Origin: Nymphaea colorata
Taxonomy: Eukaryota > Streptophyta > Magnoliopsida > Nymphaeales > Nymphaeaceae
Reading direction: 5' to 3'
Assembly (NCBI RefSeq): GCF_008831285.2
Contig: NC_045149.1
Location: forward strand, 2,468,500-2,532,499
Length of the DNA stretch: 64,000 nucleotides
This document shows positions 1 to 10,194 of the stretch, piece by piece. Below the pieces are notes generated by a model. That model was not told where the DNA came from. It worked only from the letters and a program-made list of their open reading frames with translations, and did no database searches. The position numbers and the translations under genes were made by a program. Positions within the stretch are counted from its first letter, which is position 1. Each line of letters opens with the position of its first letter.

Positions 1-1050
1 TCTCAGAATTTAACTTCAGCCTCTCTTCAATGAGTAGTATTGTTTGCAGTAGATCGACGAGAATGAGAAATAAAGATATCCTACACTTGGTCCATAGGCC
101 TTGTAGTACAAGAGGGATATGATGAGTGGTGGGATGCCAACTGTCCACCTTCTATTCTCCCTCGATAATTTCTATTGTCAACTTTGTACTCTTCCTTCCT
201 AGTGTTTTAGTCGTTATCATCTTTAACCAGTTAATGTTTTTCTCCAGACGTAATCCTTAAACTCTTAATGCAATATCAATATTCATTTTATCATCATTTC
301 CTTTCAATGATTCTTCATTTTCTATCTCATAAGGTGAATATTTGAAGCCAATCGGATGGTTGAAATAAGAGCACAAGCTAAGCAAGCCTCACAGAATAAA
401 GCCTCATCTACTCCCATGCCAAAAGCACTTAGCTTCCCTGCAATTGAGGCAAAAGGTTACCAAATGTTCCAATTGTTTATAGAGTGGTTCATGAGAAAGA
501 AAGAAGAACAAATGACTAATAATTGCTCCAAAGCCAGCAAATGAAAAACCAACTAATTAGAAAAGAGACAACGAAAAAATAAGTCTTTTCATACAAATCA
601 GGATGAGGATAACCTAAATTTAGACTCAACAACTAGTAAGGAAGAAAAGCCTGAATTGCACTGACCCAAAAAGAAAAAGGTAATAAAAAATAGCAAGAAA
701 GGAAAAGAGCTCATGGAAGATAGCAATTCACCTAGCCCTATTTCAAGGGAAAGTTTGAACGAGAAGTCTCAAAAGAAAAGAAAACTCTCTAAGAAGGGAA
801 AAATAGACAAGGAAATATACTCCTAGTACCAATTCAGACAACAAAAGTTTTAAGAAAAAGAAAAAAAACAAGGGCAAATGGAAAAAATAAGATCAAATTC
901 AAATGAATTAAGTGATAACAAAAGTCTACTCTAATGCAAGTTCCATGAAATGGAAAAAAAGGATAAACAACCTTGAACTTAAGGGGAAGGGAAAACACTT
1001 GTACTTACGTGAAGTCTACTATCTAGGCATTAAAGGAGACAAGGACATGA
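1..1050. other. AT-rich intergenic DNA with lysine-rich degenerate reading
   Basis: No gene is supported here. From about 590 to 960 the + strand reads as lysine- and serine-rich peptide broken by many stops, which is how low-complexity AAA/GAA-rich DNA translates. It may be the N-terminal part of the gag-like remnant that follows. No splice pattern or domain was recognised. Confidence 0.4.
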
Positions 1051-1053
1051 AAG

Positions 1054-1240
1054 GTGCCTAAAAAACTTGTTAAATATGATGGAACCACTTACATACAATC
1101 ATACATGTTCATTCTCAACATTATCAATGACTGATATAAGATCCGAACATATAATAGAGCATTGTTTTGTTACCTTTCAAGGAGTCTTGAAGTTACAAAG
1201 AAAACGTTAACCTTGACCTTTCGATACGAGGCCTGACCAT
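1054..1240 (+). pseudogene. Retrotransposon gag-like remnant
   Basis: The + strand reading starting at 1054 gives VPKKLVKYDGTTYIQSYMF and, after one in-frame TGA, a segment ending in YLSRSLEVTK. This resembles the start of the plant Ty3-type gag domain, where a KYDGT-DP motif is followed by a helix and a conserved F/Y-x-x-SL. I see a single stop inside and no zinc knuckle, protease or polymerase nearby, so it is at best a short fossil. The match is by eye to a family pattern; a chance resemblance is possible. Confidence 0.35.
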
Positions 1241-4200
1241 TCTTGGTGCTTTTGCCAGTAGAAATCAGACCAAGGAATAAACTAAAATGTTTAATTTCCT
1301 AAGTCTAAATGTCGTCCAAATCTAAAAATGCAAATGAAACCTAATTTTGAAATCATTCATATTTTGAAATCTGGGTAGATCTCAGAAATGAACTCATAAA
1401 CAAGAAAAAATTACTCCAAAGTCTATTCACATTCGAATCATCATAGTAAATGCAAAATTGATGTCCTGACTCTAATACGATGCATGTAAAAACTAGGTCA
1501 TGTATGCTTCGAGTCTAGTCTCTACTAGGACTTGGGTGTAGGAAATGATCTTTTAGGGAAAAAATTCAATCCCAATCCTAAACATGTAATCAAGACATGT
1601 GAGATTACATAATTATTGTATTAAATTGAGATGAGAAATGTCATATAGGTATAAAATATTCTATCATGTTATTGAGACTCATGATCCAAAATTCAAGGTC
1701 AGAAATCAAGTAAATTTTGATTTTGTGTTCATAGTTGAATATAAAACGAAAATTCTGAGGGGATAGGCCCAAATCGAATCATTATCATGATTTAAAATTT
1801 GGTATTTGTGTTAGATTATGTAGGAATCGATTTAAGTTTTCATGATCCAAAACTCATTATGTGAAATCTAATCCAAAATCCAAAGCCTGATATAAGATTC
1901 AAAATCTAAGATTTAAGATCCAAAATTTGAGATCCATAATATGAAATTTATGATCCAAAATCTATTATCCAATATTTAGGATCCAAAAATGCAATACTTG
2001 AGATCCGAACCTAAGTATGCTAAACATTGGGTTTAATATCAAGGTTTAGGTTAGCGTAAGGTTTGTGATTTGAATCTAATGCCTTTGAATTGGAACCAAA
2101 GATCCAAAGTAGACTAATTTGGTAGGTTGATCAAGAGGACCGGGTTTGGTCTTGTCTAAAAACTCTAAATAGGTTTCAACCTATCTAAGGAAAGGGTTTG
2201 ATTGTAGTAAATGTGTTTGGTATTAATCAAACCATATAGTATATACAGACTTCATTAATTTCATATGGTTGACATGATCTTGAAAGAGTTCTTGAATGAG
2301 GACCAAGCTAGATACGGCTGTTCACATACCTAGGTTAATGCCACATGGTATGTTACTAGGCTGACCCAGGTTTCAAACTCGGGGTCCATGTGGGTGGAAG
2401 GTGATCTAAGGGCATGCTAAAATAAACTTTCAATGCATGGTTAATGAATGCATAAAAAAATTGTATTCTATATGATGATTTAAGTAAAAACTAAGTAAGC
2501 AAAAACATTGAATTAAAATAGAGAAAGATGGATGAGAAGGGCAGGCACAACCCCTATGACTACTATGAATACATTAATTTGAATCTATTGTAGGAAAGCA
2601 AATAAGCTAAACTAGAGTATTACAGGAGCAAATAAAGAAAACCTAAAAACTAAACAAGAAAATAAACTAAGCTAAGCATGTTAAAAGCAAAAGGAAAACT
2701 GAAACATGCATAAAAGAAAGTTAAAAAAGAAAGCACTAAACTACAAATAGGAAAAGGGAGAAAAGGAAAAAGAAATTAACTGACTTGAGAGACCTAATTG
2801 AGCCTACTATCATGTTCTCTCCATTGTGCCCAGCTGGGTCTAGGTTGAGTGCTAACACAGCCCGAACCTCAAGACTCTAAAAATTTAACTAGTTTGAGCT
2901 TAAAAAATTTTGTGAGTACTCTAACTAAAATTTTGCCAAAATTATAGGGTTCTCAAGGGAGCTCTTAATTTTGTGAAGTGAGAGGCTTTTTTTTTTTTTT
3001 TTTTTTTTTGGGGGGGGGGGGGGGAGTTGTTAACCCTTGTTTATAATGGCTTGCCAGAGGAAACTTTTCTCCTAAGATAAATGTGGAGCTAAACTTCTCT
3101 CATCTTTCAAAAGCACAATTCATAGGTTAAAATAGTGTTTCCAATTGAATTTTGTTCGTTATGTTCTCGTTCAGGCTCCTAATTCAATTATGTGAAAATC
3201 CACATGTGAATGGAGAAGTGTTGATTGATTTTTGATAAAATATTTGGATTGAAATAAAGCATGAAGAATAAACAATGCAAAATATGAAGTGGAGAAAACA
3301 TACATGAAAACTATAGTTTAAAATTTGATATGAAATAGAAAAATGTTTATTCCAGTTACATACGAATACTCATTCTGATTCCATCTATGCCCAAGTGCTC
3401 AACAAACACACATTTTAAGTAATTGCATGTTATTTGCCAGTAAGCATGAAATGCAAAAATAACGATGCATTTTGAGATATAATGTGCATTAAGCTCACAT
3501 GTGGATCTTGGATCTGGTTTGATGATAAGACTCAAATCTAGATCCATATCTAAGAACAATACCAAAAGATGGATTTGGATATGGTATTGAGATTTGGATT
3601 ATGATTTGATATCCGAGATCTAAAATGGGAATAATGAATCAAGATCTATAAAGATATTAGATCAAAGACTAGGAAATGGGATTCAAATATGGAAATAAGA
3701 CTTGGATATATGATATGGATCATAAATATAAAATGAAGACAGGAAAATAGCATGGACTTGAACCCAGCTGGAATTGAGATATGTGGATTCAAGTTGCAAG
3801 ACATGGACTAGACCTGTGTTATGTTCAGTTTTGAAAAACTAGGTCCAAACCTAGGTGAGGCACAGTTCATTGGGCTAAGCTTAGATGCTATTGTTAAAAA
3901 ATTCAATTTTAATTAGAAATTCGGGTAGTCTGAGCTTGGGCCTCGGCCTATTAAATCCATGAAATGCATATGAAAAGATAAGGTTTGCGAAGCTCCTAAG
4001 TTAGGCTTTCAGAAAAAAATATGTATAATGACAAATGACCAAAATACCCTTGTGTGAGATTTTGTGCTAAAACAAGTTCAAATAAGGAGGCTAGTTTTAA
4101 TCAAAACTCTAAAAAACAAAGAAAATCATAAACGATGGAATATGAGGCATATACCCTATGTTTGTGTAGAAGAATATGGAATAAAAAAAAAGACTATTTG

Positions 4201-4600
4201 CCTTGTGTGTATTTTTGGAGTTTTGGATAGGTTTTCTTGAGCTGCCAGCTTGTAGCCAAACTCCCAAATAGGTTCTAGTTAAAGTTTTGCTGAAACTTTT
4301 CCTCAAATTGCTCTAAAAATAAAAAACAAATGTTTACCAAGCTATATGTGACATGTTTACAAAAAAAAAAATTGGGAAAGACCATAAAAATCCGATTTTC
4401 ATTCATATTTTCATGGGTGAAGCTGGAGTTCTTGGAAAGCTACTTACTTGTATGGACATGCTGAAAGATCAAAAAATTTGTTTCAATTTTGCAAGATTAA
4501 GCTTGATAACAGTTTATAGAGTGTAGCAAGTATTAGGAATGAGCTCCACGGCTTTCAGAATTGAATTAACTCAAACTGAATTTAAAAAATATTGATTTAT
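1241..4600. other. Repeat-derived AT-rich DNA without genes
   Basis: No coding region is supported. From about 1780 to 2000 and again from 3490 to 3720 the sequence is dominated by degenerate copies of GATCCAAAATCT / GGATTTGGATATG-type words, similar in flavour to the subterminal repeats of hAT-like elements elsewhere in the window. The rest is AT-rich with scattered short open frames that show no codon structure. Confidence 0.45.
2987..3024. repeat. Homopolymer tract T23-G15
   Basis: Twenty-three T are followed directly by fifteen G. Such a junction is a likely spot for assembly or polymerase error, and the true length is uncertain. Confidence 0.85.
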
Positions 4601-4609
4601 ACATGAAAA

Positions 4610-5085
4610 TAGGAAAGAGAAAGAGCTCAAAACTAAATTGAACTCACACTAGGATGAATAAACTCAAACTGAACTAAACGAAACTTGATTTATATATGAT
4701 AAACATGACTAGCTAGCTTGGTTTTAGCTCACTCTATCATGTTGAGCTCAAATCCATCTCAAACCCCTAAAAAGAAAAGAGAGAAAGAGTTCAAAAACTA
4801 AGATGAATGAACTTAAACCAAACTAAATTTTTTTTGATTTGTTCCTTATAAACATGATCTTAGCTTGATTTTGGCTCACTCTATCAGATTGAGCTCAAAT
4901 CCAGCTCAAACCCCTTAAAATATGAGAGAGAAAGAGCTCGTAACTGAATTGAACTTAAACCAAAATGAATTAACTCAAGTAGAACCAAGGAAAGCTTGAT
5001 TTATTCATGATAAACTTGACCCTATCTTGATTAGTTCACTCTGTGGAGTTGAGCTCAAATCTAAAATGGGAGAGATAAAGACTAG
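4610..5085. repeat. Imperfect tandem repeat, about 145-165 bp unit
   Basis: Three degenerate units plus a partial one, each starting near GAGAAAGAGCTC (about 4616, 4782, 4928, 5070). Each carries in the same order an AACTGAA(T)-type block, a TTGATTTATxxATGATAAAC block, a TTGGTTTTAGCTCACTCTATC block and a GAGCTCAAATCCA block. The spacing shrinks from 166 to about 142 bp. No reading frame is conserved, so this is a minisatellite or a decayed multi-copy repeat rather than a gene. Confidence 0.6.
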
Positions 5086-5639
5086 TGACAATCTACAAGT
5101 TAGTATTGGACTGAAACTTGGGCTGAGTGACTCAAAGTGAGTAAAATAAAAATTTCTCTCCATTAACGTAAACTTGTTTTGGATTTGATTAAACTAAAGA
5201 TCACAGTTTTGAGTTAAGATGAACTGATTTGAGCTAGAGGGTAGCTAACTTCTGTTTGAATGAACCTTAGTGAGTAGACTGTAATTGCTCCTGAGGTCAT
5301 GTAAAGATGAGAAAAGACCTAATTGTTTAAGCGTTATCAAAAATCTAGTTAAAATCCCTCCTTTTCAAGTTAGGGTGATGTGATGCAAGGGCAAAACAAT
5401 AATTTTTATTTTGAGTGACCTAGGTGATCTGGGTCTAAATGCTTAATACTAGAAATCTTGTTCTTGGAATTTTGAAATTTCAGGTGTTAAGGGTAAAATG
5501 ATTATTATGACCTGTGAAAAGTTTAAGTGTTCATAGGACCCTACCAGGCCCCTTCTTTGGTGGCACCACTCAACTTACCCCAACAAGGTAGTTAATTGCA
5601 CTCAACAAGAAGCAGACCTTGTTGATCTCTGCAAATCTT

Positions 5640-6480
5640 CTTCTCCTCCCTGGCATGAAAGTTATGGTTTGGAACATTTGAGGCTTAAATTGCCCAAAAA
5701 ACAAATCTTCATTGCAGGCCTTATGGAGGAATTGAGGCCAGCTGTCATTGCCCTTCTTGAGTCGAAAATAGAGCCCACCACCTTAGCTGATACATCCTTT
5801 CTATGGAGGGACACCAACTTTGTTTTTTAAGCTGCATAGGCATTTGGGGGGGTGGGGGGGGGGGAGGGTGGGAAAATTTCGTTTTGTGGGACACCACCCA
5901 CCATGGCACGTACATTGATATTGGTCCTTATTCTCTCTCTTATTTTGTCTCTTGCTAATGCTGGCCACTCTTTTCTTGGCACCTTTGTTTGTGGACCAGT
6001 TACTCTGCTCGAAGGCCTTTGTTTTGGGAAGATTTATTATACATCTTACAAGCTTACTATGAACCACATCTCTTGGCAGGAGACTTCAACAACTACCTAC
6101 TACCTTTCAATTCCAACATGTCAGTCAGCTCGTCAATGCAAGCTTTCCAAGATTTTATCTATCTTTGGCAGCTTCAACCTATTCCTCAACAAGGTCAACC
6201 CTTCACCTAGTGTAAAAACCAAACCTCTCCCTCTCTCAGGATGTTGGACCGGGTGCTTGCAAATCCTCTGTCTGCCACTGTCTTCCCTCAAATCTCCGTC
6301 CTTGCTGCCACAAGATCCATACCTGACCATTCTTGTCTTGTTGTCTCATCATCCACAACATTCCATAGAGCCAGACCGTTTAATGTTGAGGAGTGGTGGA
6401 TCAGAGAGCCAAACTTGAGAACACTGGTCACCGATGTTGGACTTCATGTGCTGAAGGGTTCAATAGTTATGAACCCTTCG
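5640..6480 (+). pseudogene. L1-type LINE endonuclease fragment
   Basis: The + strand, read across frames, shows the apurinic-endonuclease-like signature of plant L1 LINEs: a WNI-GLN start near 5670 (the WNxRG block with its Arg codon now TGA), LLESKIEP near 5755 (the E-T/S-K block), a FV-GPVTLLE segment near 5985, LAGDFNNYL near 6075, and RSIPDHSCLVV near 6320 (the S/P-D-H block holding the catalytic Asp-His). Stops and frame changes interrupt it, and G-rich runs at about 5848-5866 disrupt the middle. Its reverse transcriptase continues at about 8860 after an interruption. It cannot encode an active enzyme. Confidence 0.75.
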
Positions 6481-6499
6481 TTCTTGCACCTCTTCACCA

Positions 6500-8850
6500 T
6501 GTTATCAAGGTGACCTTTCTTTTAGTATTTATACCGCATGATGAGAGCGGTTTATGTTTGTTGAAAAATTTTTGATCGGACCATGCTCATCTTCAGCATT
6601 CAGCTCTTGTGCTCCTTGACGGCGGTAGTTGGATGAGAAGATTAACCAAGTTATTCTTGTTCTTCAACATGACAAGAACCAGTAAGTACCCTTCCTCTGT
6701 TACATTCTGTGTGTGACCTTCTGCATGGGTTTAAGTTCACTACAAAAATTGGTATCAGAGCGCCAGGCTTGCACTAATGCCCTTATATTCTATCCTCTCT
6801 GCTGTCCATGACAGAGACGCTAGTAGATTGTGGTTGGCCATATAGTCGATATTTGGCATTCCCTTCTCTCAGTCTCTCTCGCTCTTCATCTCTCGAGTGT
6901 TTCTTGTCACACTCTAGTTAAAAAGGAAATTAATTAAAAGGGGCCGCCAGAGGAGAGCCTCTATCCCGTCCACCGACCCACACCATGTTTACTTCCTATC
7001 GTCGACGGCAGTTCTCACCAGACAAGAAGGAGAGAGGTGGACGGGGACCGCTTGCGCTTGCAGCCCTGTGCCTCTCTCGCCTGCAATGGCATTGGGCAGC
7101 ATCGGGCCTTCCTTGTCATGGCTGAGAAAAGGGTGGGCTTTTGGCCACCACTGCAGAAGCATCTGGTGCTTGCATTTTCCCACCTCAAGGGAAGGAGAGA
7201 GCGAGGGAGGGGAGGTTCATCTGGCCCTCCTTTGCAGATGACGGGAGGACCGTTAGGGTTCTTCGCACCAGTAGATGGAAAGGAGGCAGAGGTCCAGCAT
7301 TTGCACTGGATGCAAACTGAAACGGGGAGAAAGGGAGGGCCGCTTGCCCTCCCTATGGATGGCCAGCGGTGGACTCGCTGGTCCTTCGCCAGCAAGGGAA
7401 GTGCAACATGCCCTTTTCCCCTGCCTCATCTCAAAGTCAACCGAGGGAACGAGGGAGGGATTCTCTCATTGTTAGGTGACATACTGCGGGTTTTTGGCAT
7501 TGACCCATCGGAGAAAAGGCCCCCACCCTCCATGTTGACCTTTGGAGAAAGGAGGATCCGCCATTTGGCTCCCTGCTCTTTCCCATTTCTCCTTCTTCCT
7601 TTTCCTCTTTCTCACCTAGCAATGAGCGACTCAAACCGGTGTCATCTGGAGTGTGGAGGCAGCTACAAGATGCTTTGGCCGGTGCCATGGCCTGAGTGCG
7701 CAAAGTTTTGGAAAGGGGGACTGACCGTTGTTTCAAACAGTGCAAATGGTTTCATCATCAAACCCTTATGAATTTGGTTTGAGATAATAAATTTCAAATC
7801 TGGAACTAAAGTATTGACCCAAGAAGAACATTTCTTGTTCCTAGGTACAGAACGTCTGTTCTACATGTTCAAGGTGTTCTGACAACTAGAACAAAATAGT
7901 TTTGTTCTGCTGTTTTCAGAACTGATACAGTACATCCAAATCAAGTCATACAGTTTTCTGACCAGTTCAGAGCTATAACAAACTGGTTCATTGGGTTTTT
8001 TGATTGGTTCAGTGCATTTTAAAAATTATTTTATTATTTTATCCAATTTGGATTTTGTTTTGAACTTTATTGAGTCTATTTGGAGTAGATTTTGATCGAT
8101 TCATTAAGTATTAGAACCAATTCATGGACTTCATGCACTTGTTTTATGCATATAATGAGGTTCTTTATACCTTTCTATATTTCTAATCATGTTTTAATGT
8201 CTATATGTATGCACAGTAGATTAATTGGATGCATTTATTACGAATATCATGCTTATTGTTAATTTTGCATCCTTACACATGCATGTATTCAATATTAGCA
8301 CATGGAGTAGCATTAGATTTCAATTAATCAGCACTAGTTACCACCAAATTGGTCGGTGTGTTTTGATTGCATGTAATTGTACTACTATTTCTTATCACCA
8401 ATATTGAACTATGTTAAACTTATAATGTTGCACTGCCCAAATGTTATTGTCTTCGTGTTTGCAGTTTAATAGGATAAAATGAAAGAAATGTAATTCAATG
8501 CATGAGATATGCAGCATTCGAAGGTGCCATCTCAACTTGTCCTTGGTTACATGTTCTTTCAGTTTTATCGAATAGTGGGAGGTGGATTGTATTTACATGT
8601 TATGGTTTCTCACTAAGAGCCCTTGTTATTTATGTTGGTTTTTCCATTGTCATGTTTGAGCTTGAATGTTTATGTATATTTTTTTGTCATTTGCAGCGTC
8701 TTATTTCATTGTTTTTGATGGCTCAAGTAATATTCTCATTCTTTACGGATCTAATTTCACTTATTGCAAAGAAACTGTATTGTTGACATTATAAGGCATA
8801 TGGACCTAGACCTAGCCCTCCATGTGAATGAGCTAGTACTCTCTCCCCGT
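6500..8850. other. Block interrupting the LINE; possible non-autonomous LTR-type insertion
   Basis: This segment separates the endonuclease and reverse transcriptase halves of the LINE. At 6750-6762 it carries TTGGTATCAGAGC, which matches the initiator-tRNA primer binding site of plant LTR retrotransposons. I could not find matching LTRs on either side, nor gag or pol. A GC- and purine-rich stretch (about 6950-7770) is followed by plain AT-rich DNA (7780-8760). Part of it may be LINE spacer sequence. Confidence 0.35.
7037..7771 (+). CDS. Unassigned 244-codon open frame, doubtful gene
   Basis: A 244-codon frame lies inside the block that splits the LINE, just downstream of the primer-binding-site-like sequence. 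It is rich in Gly, Pro and Arg, and the opposite strand is also open over much of it, as expected for GC-rich, purine-biased DNA. I recognise no domain, zinc knuckle or signal. It may be the leader or a remnant gag of a non-autonomous retroelement, or simply an accidental frame. I would not treat it as a gene without transcript evidence. Confidence 0.15.
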   Translation: MDGDRLRLQPCASLACNGIGQHRAFLVMAEKRVGFWPPLQKHLVLAFSHLKGRRERGRGGSSGPPLQMTGGPLGFFAPVDGKEAEVQHLHWMQTETGRKGGPLALPMDGQRWTRWSFASKGSATCPFPLPHLKVNRGNEGGILSLLGDILRVFGIDPSEKRPPPSMLTFGERRIRHLAPCSFPFLLLPFPLSHLAMSDSNRCHLECGGSYKMLWPVPWPECAKFWKGGLTVVSNSANGFIIKPL

Positions 8851-8859
8851 CTCAGGCCA

Positions 8860-9300
8860 GCCACTTGCAAGCTCCCTTCACCATTACAGGAATTAGGTCA
8901 ACCGTCAATAAAGTGGGAGGTTTAAGGTGCCGGGAACAGATGGATACCTCGTTGATTTTTACAAATTTTTCTGGGACGTCTTTAGTGAGGACTTGATTGG
9001 ATTGTTCCAAGAAGTTAGTAGAAATACTAGACTAGCTGATGCCTTCCATCAATCTCTTATTATTTTAATTCAAAAAAAGAGCTCCTACAGTGACAGATCT
9101 AATTTCCGTCCTAACTCCATGGGCGCTCGCTCCTAAGCATATTATTGCCAAGGTTCTTGCGATGACACAACGTGATATTGTGCACCATAGATCTCTTGGT
9201 TAGATTTGACTGCCCATTTTACATGCCCAAGCTAGATTTGTCTAAGGCATTTGATACAGCCTCTTGGAGCTTCTTGTTCCAAATTTTAGATGCAGCATAT
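8860..9300 (+). pseudogene. L1-type LINE reverse transcriptase fragment
   Basis: In broken + frames this reads as the start of a LINE reverse transcriptase: an IRSTVNK segment, VPGTDGYLVDFYKFFW (the KAPGPDG-F block), a segment ending LIILIQKK and FRPNSM (the FRPIS block), and near 9227 LSKAFDTASW, the fingers/palm block with the first catalytic Asp context (D-x-S-K-A-F-D normally). Roughly 35 residues between the FRP and SKAFD blocks are compressed, and the reading stops at about 9300 where an unrelated repeat begins. The YxDD box is absent. This is the continuation of the endonuclease fragment at 5640-6480. Confidence 0.7.
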
Positions 9301-9415
9301 TGACAAGGCCGAGAAGAGAATAATCTTTTTTCAAGGGCACTCTCGATGAACTGTTTCCAATAATGTTCTTTCATCTTTGTTTGGATGAAGCATATTGACA
9401 AGGCCGAGAAGAGAA
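9294..9415. repeat. Direct repeat of 27 bp, 95 bp apart
   Basis: The same 27-bp sequence, beginning AGCATATTGACAAGGCC and ending GAGAAGAGAA, occurs at 9294-9320 and 9389-9415. The first copy abuts the point where LINE homology ends, so this looks like a junction duplication or a template-switch scar. Confidence 0.8.
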
Positions 9416-9701
9416 ATGTATCTGTTGATTGTAGAGAAAGGAGAGAGAGATATGTAGCTAAGTTATGTAGTGTTAGGAGCATTATTTTAAACCAACTTAA
9501 ATTCTCTTCTTCCCTTTTCTTTTTTAAACAAACTCGATTCTAATATTTCCTTTCCTTTCTTTCCGTTCGTATCTAAATAAACTTCTATAATCTTCACTTT
9601 CATTTCCTCTCTTTTCTTTCCCCATCATGAATCCCTTATTTTCCTTTTCTTTCTTTTTCATCATTAGTATTCTCCTCCCCTTTTCCTCAATCCAAACAAA
9701 G
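9375..9701. mobile_element. MITE-like element with 12-bp terminal inverted repeat
   Basis: CTTTGTTTGGAT at 9375-9386 and its exact reverse complement at 9690-9701 bracket a 327-bp, pyrimidine-rich, non-coding segment. CTTTGTTTGG-type ends are common in plant MITEs. I could not see a convincing target-site duplication, and one copy of the 27-bp direct repeat lies inside the left end, so the borders may be shifted. Confidence 0.35.
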
Positions 9702-10194
9702 CTTAAGAGTTGTACTTAAGTTCATTGCCTTTTATTCTTGCATAATTTATTGAGTTGAAACGTGAAAGAGACCTTATTCTGTCTTCCAAGTCTGGCAATT
9801 GGCAAACATAACGTGGTAACAGTTAATAATCTCATTTTATTTGAATTCCGGTGAATTTTCTTGTCCATGTTCCGCTTCTTTCGTACCGCCCTTTAAGAAT
9901 TTTATTTTATTTTTATCTTCTCAAAATTTCTGTTTGCCTTTTTTACTGAAGTCATGTTGCTAAATAACAAATGAAACTATAAATTTATACAGAATAATAA
10001 AGCACTCTTGGTTACAGCATGCGAGAGAAGAGGATAGTTTTGTCCTAGAAAGAAGGGTCAAATTTTATGTTTGAAAATCTCACCTACCCAACGGAAGGCA
10101 TCCAGTCGCCTGAGAAGAAACCGAAAGTGAGAGGATGGACGACCGGGATTTGCCCGGTGGTGGGATGCACACAACACACCGTAGGTCTTGAGCT
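9702..10194. other. Upstream region of the PPR gene
   Basis: AT-rich sequence, then from about 10080 a less AT-rich stretch leading to the PPR start codon. No clear TATA box or other element could be placed with confidence. It must hold the promoter of the PPR gene. Confidence 0.4.

Noticed and set aside
4610-5085. CRISPR-like array because of regularly spaced repeats
   Set aside because: Units are degenerate over their whole length with no unique spacers, and the DNA is plant nuclear.
6750-6762. tRNA gene suggested by GGTATCAGAGC
   Set aside because: Only the primer-binding complement of the tRNA 3' end is present; no cloverleaf can be formed from the flanks. The same applies to 51092-51103.
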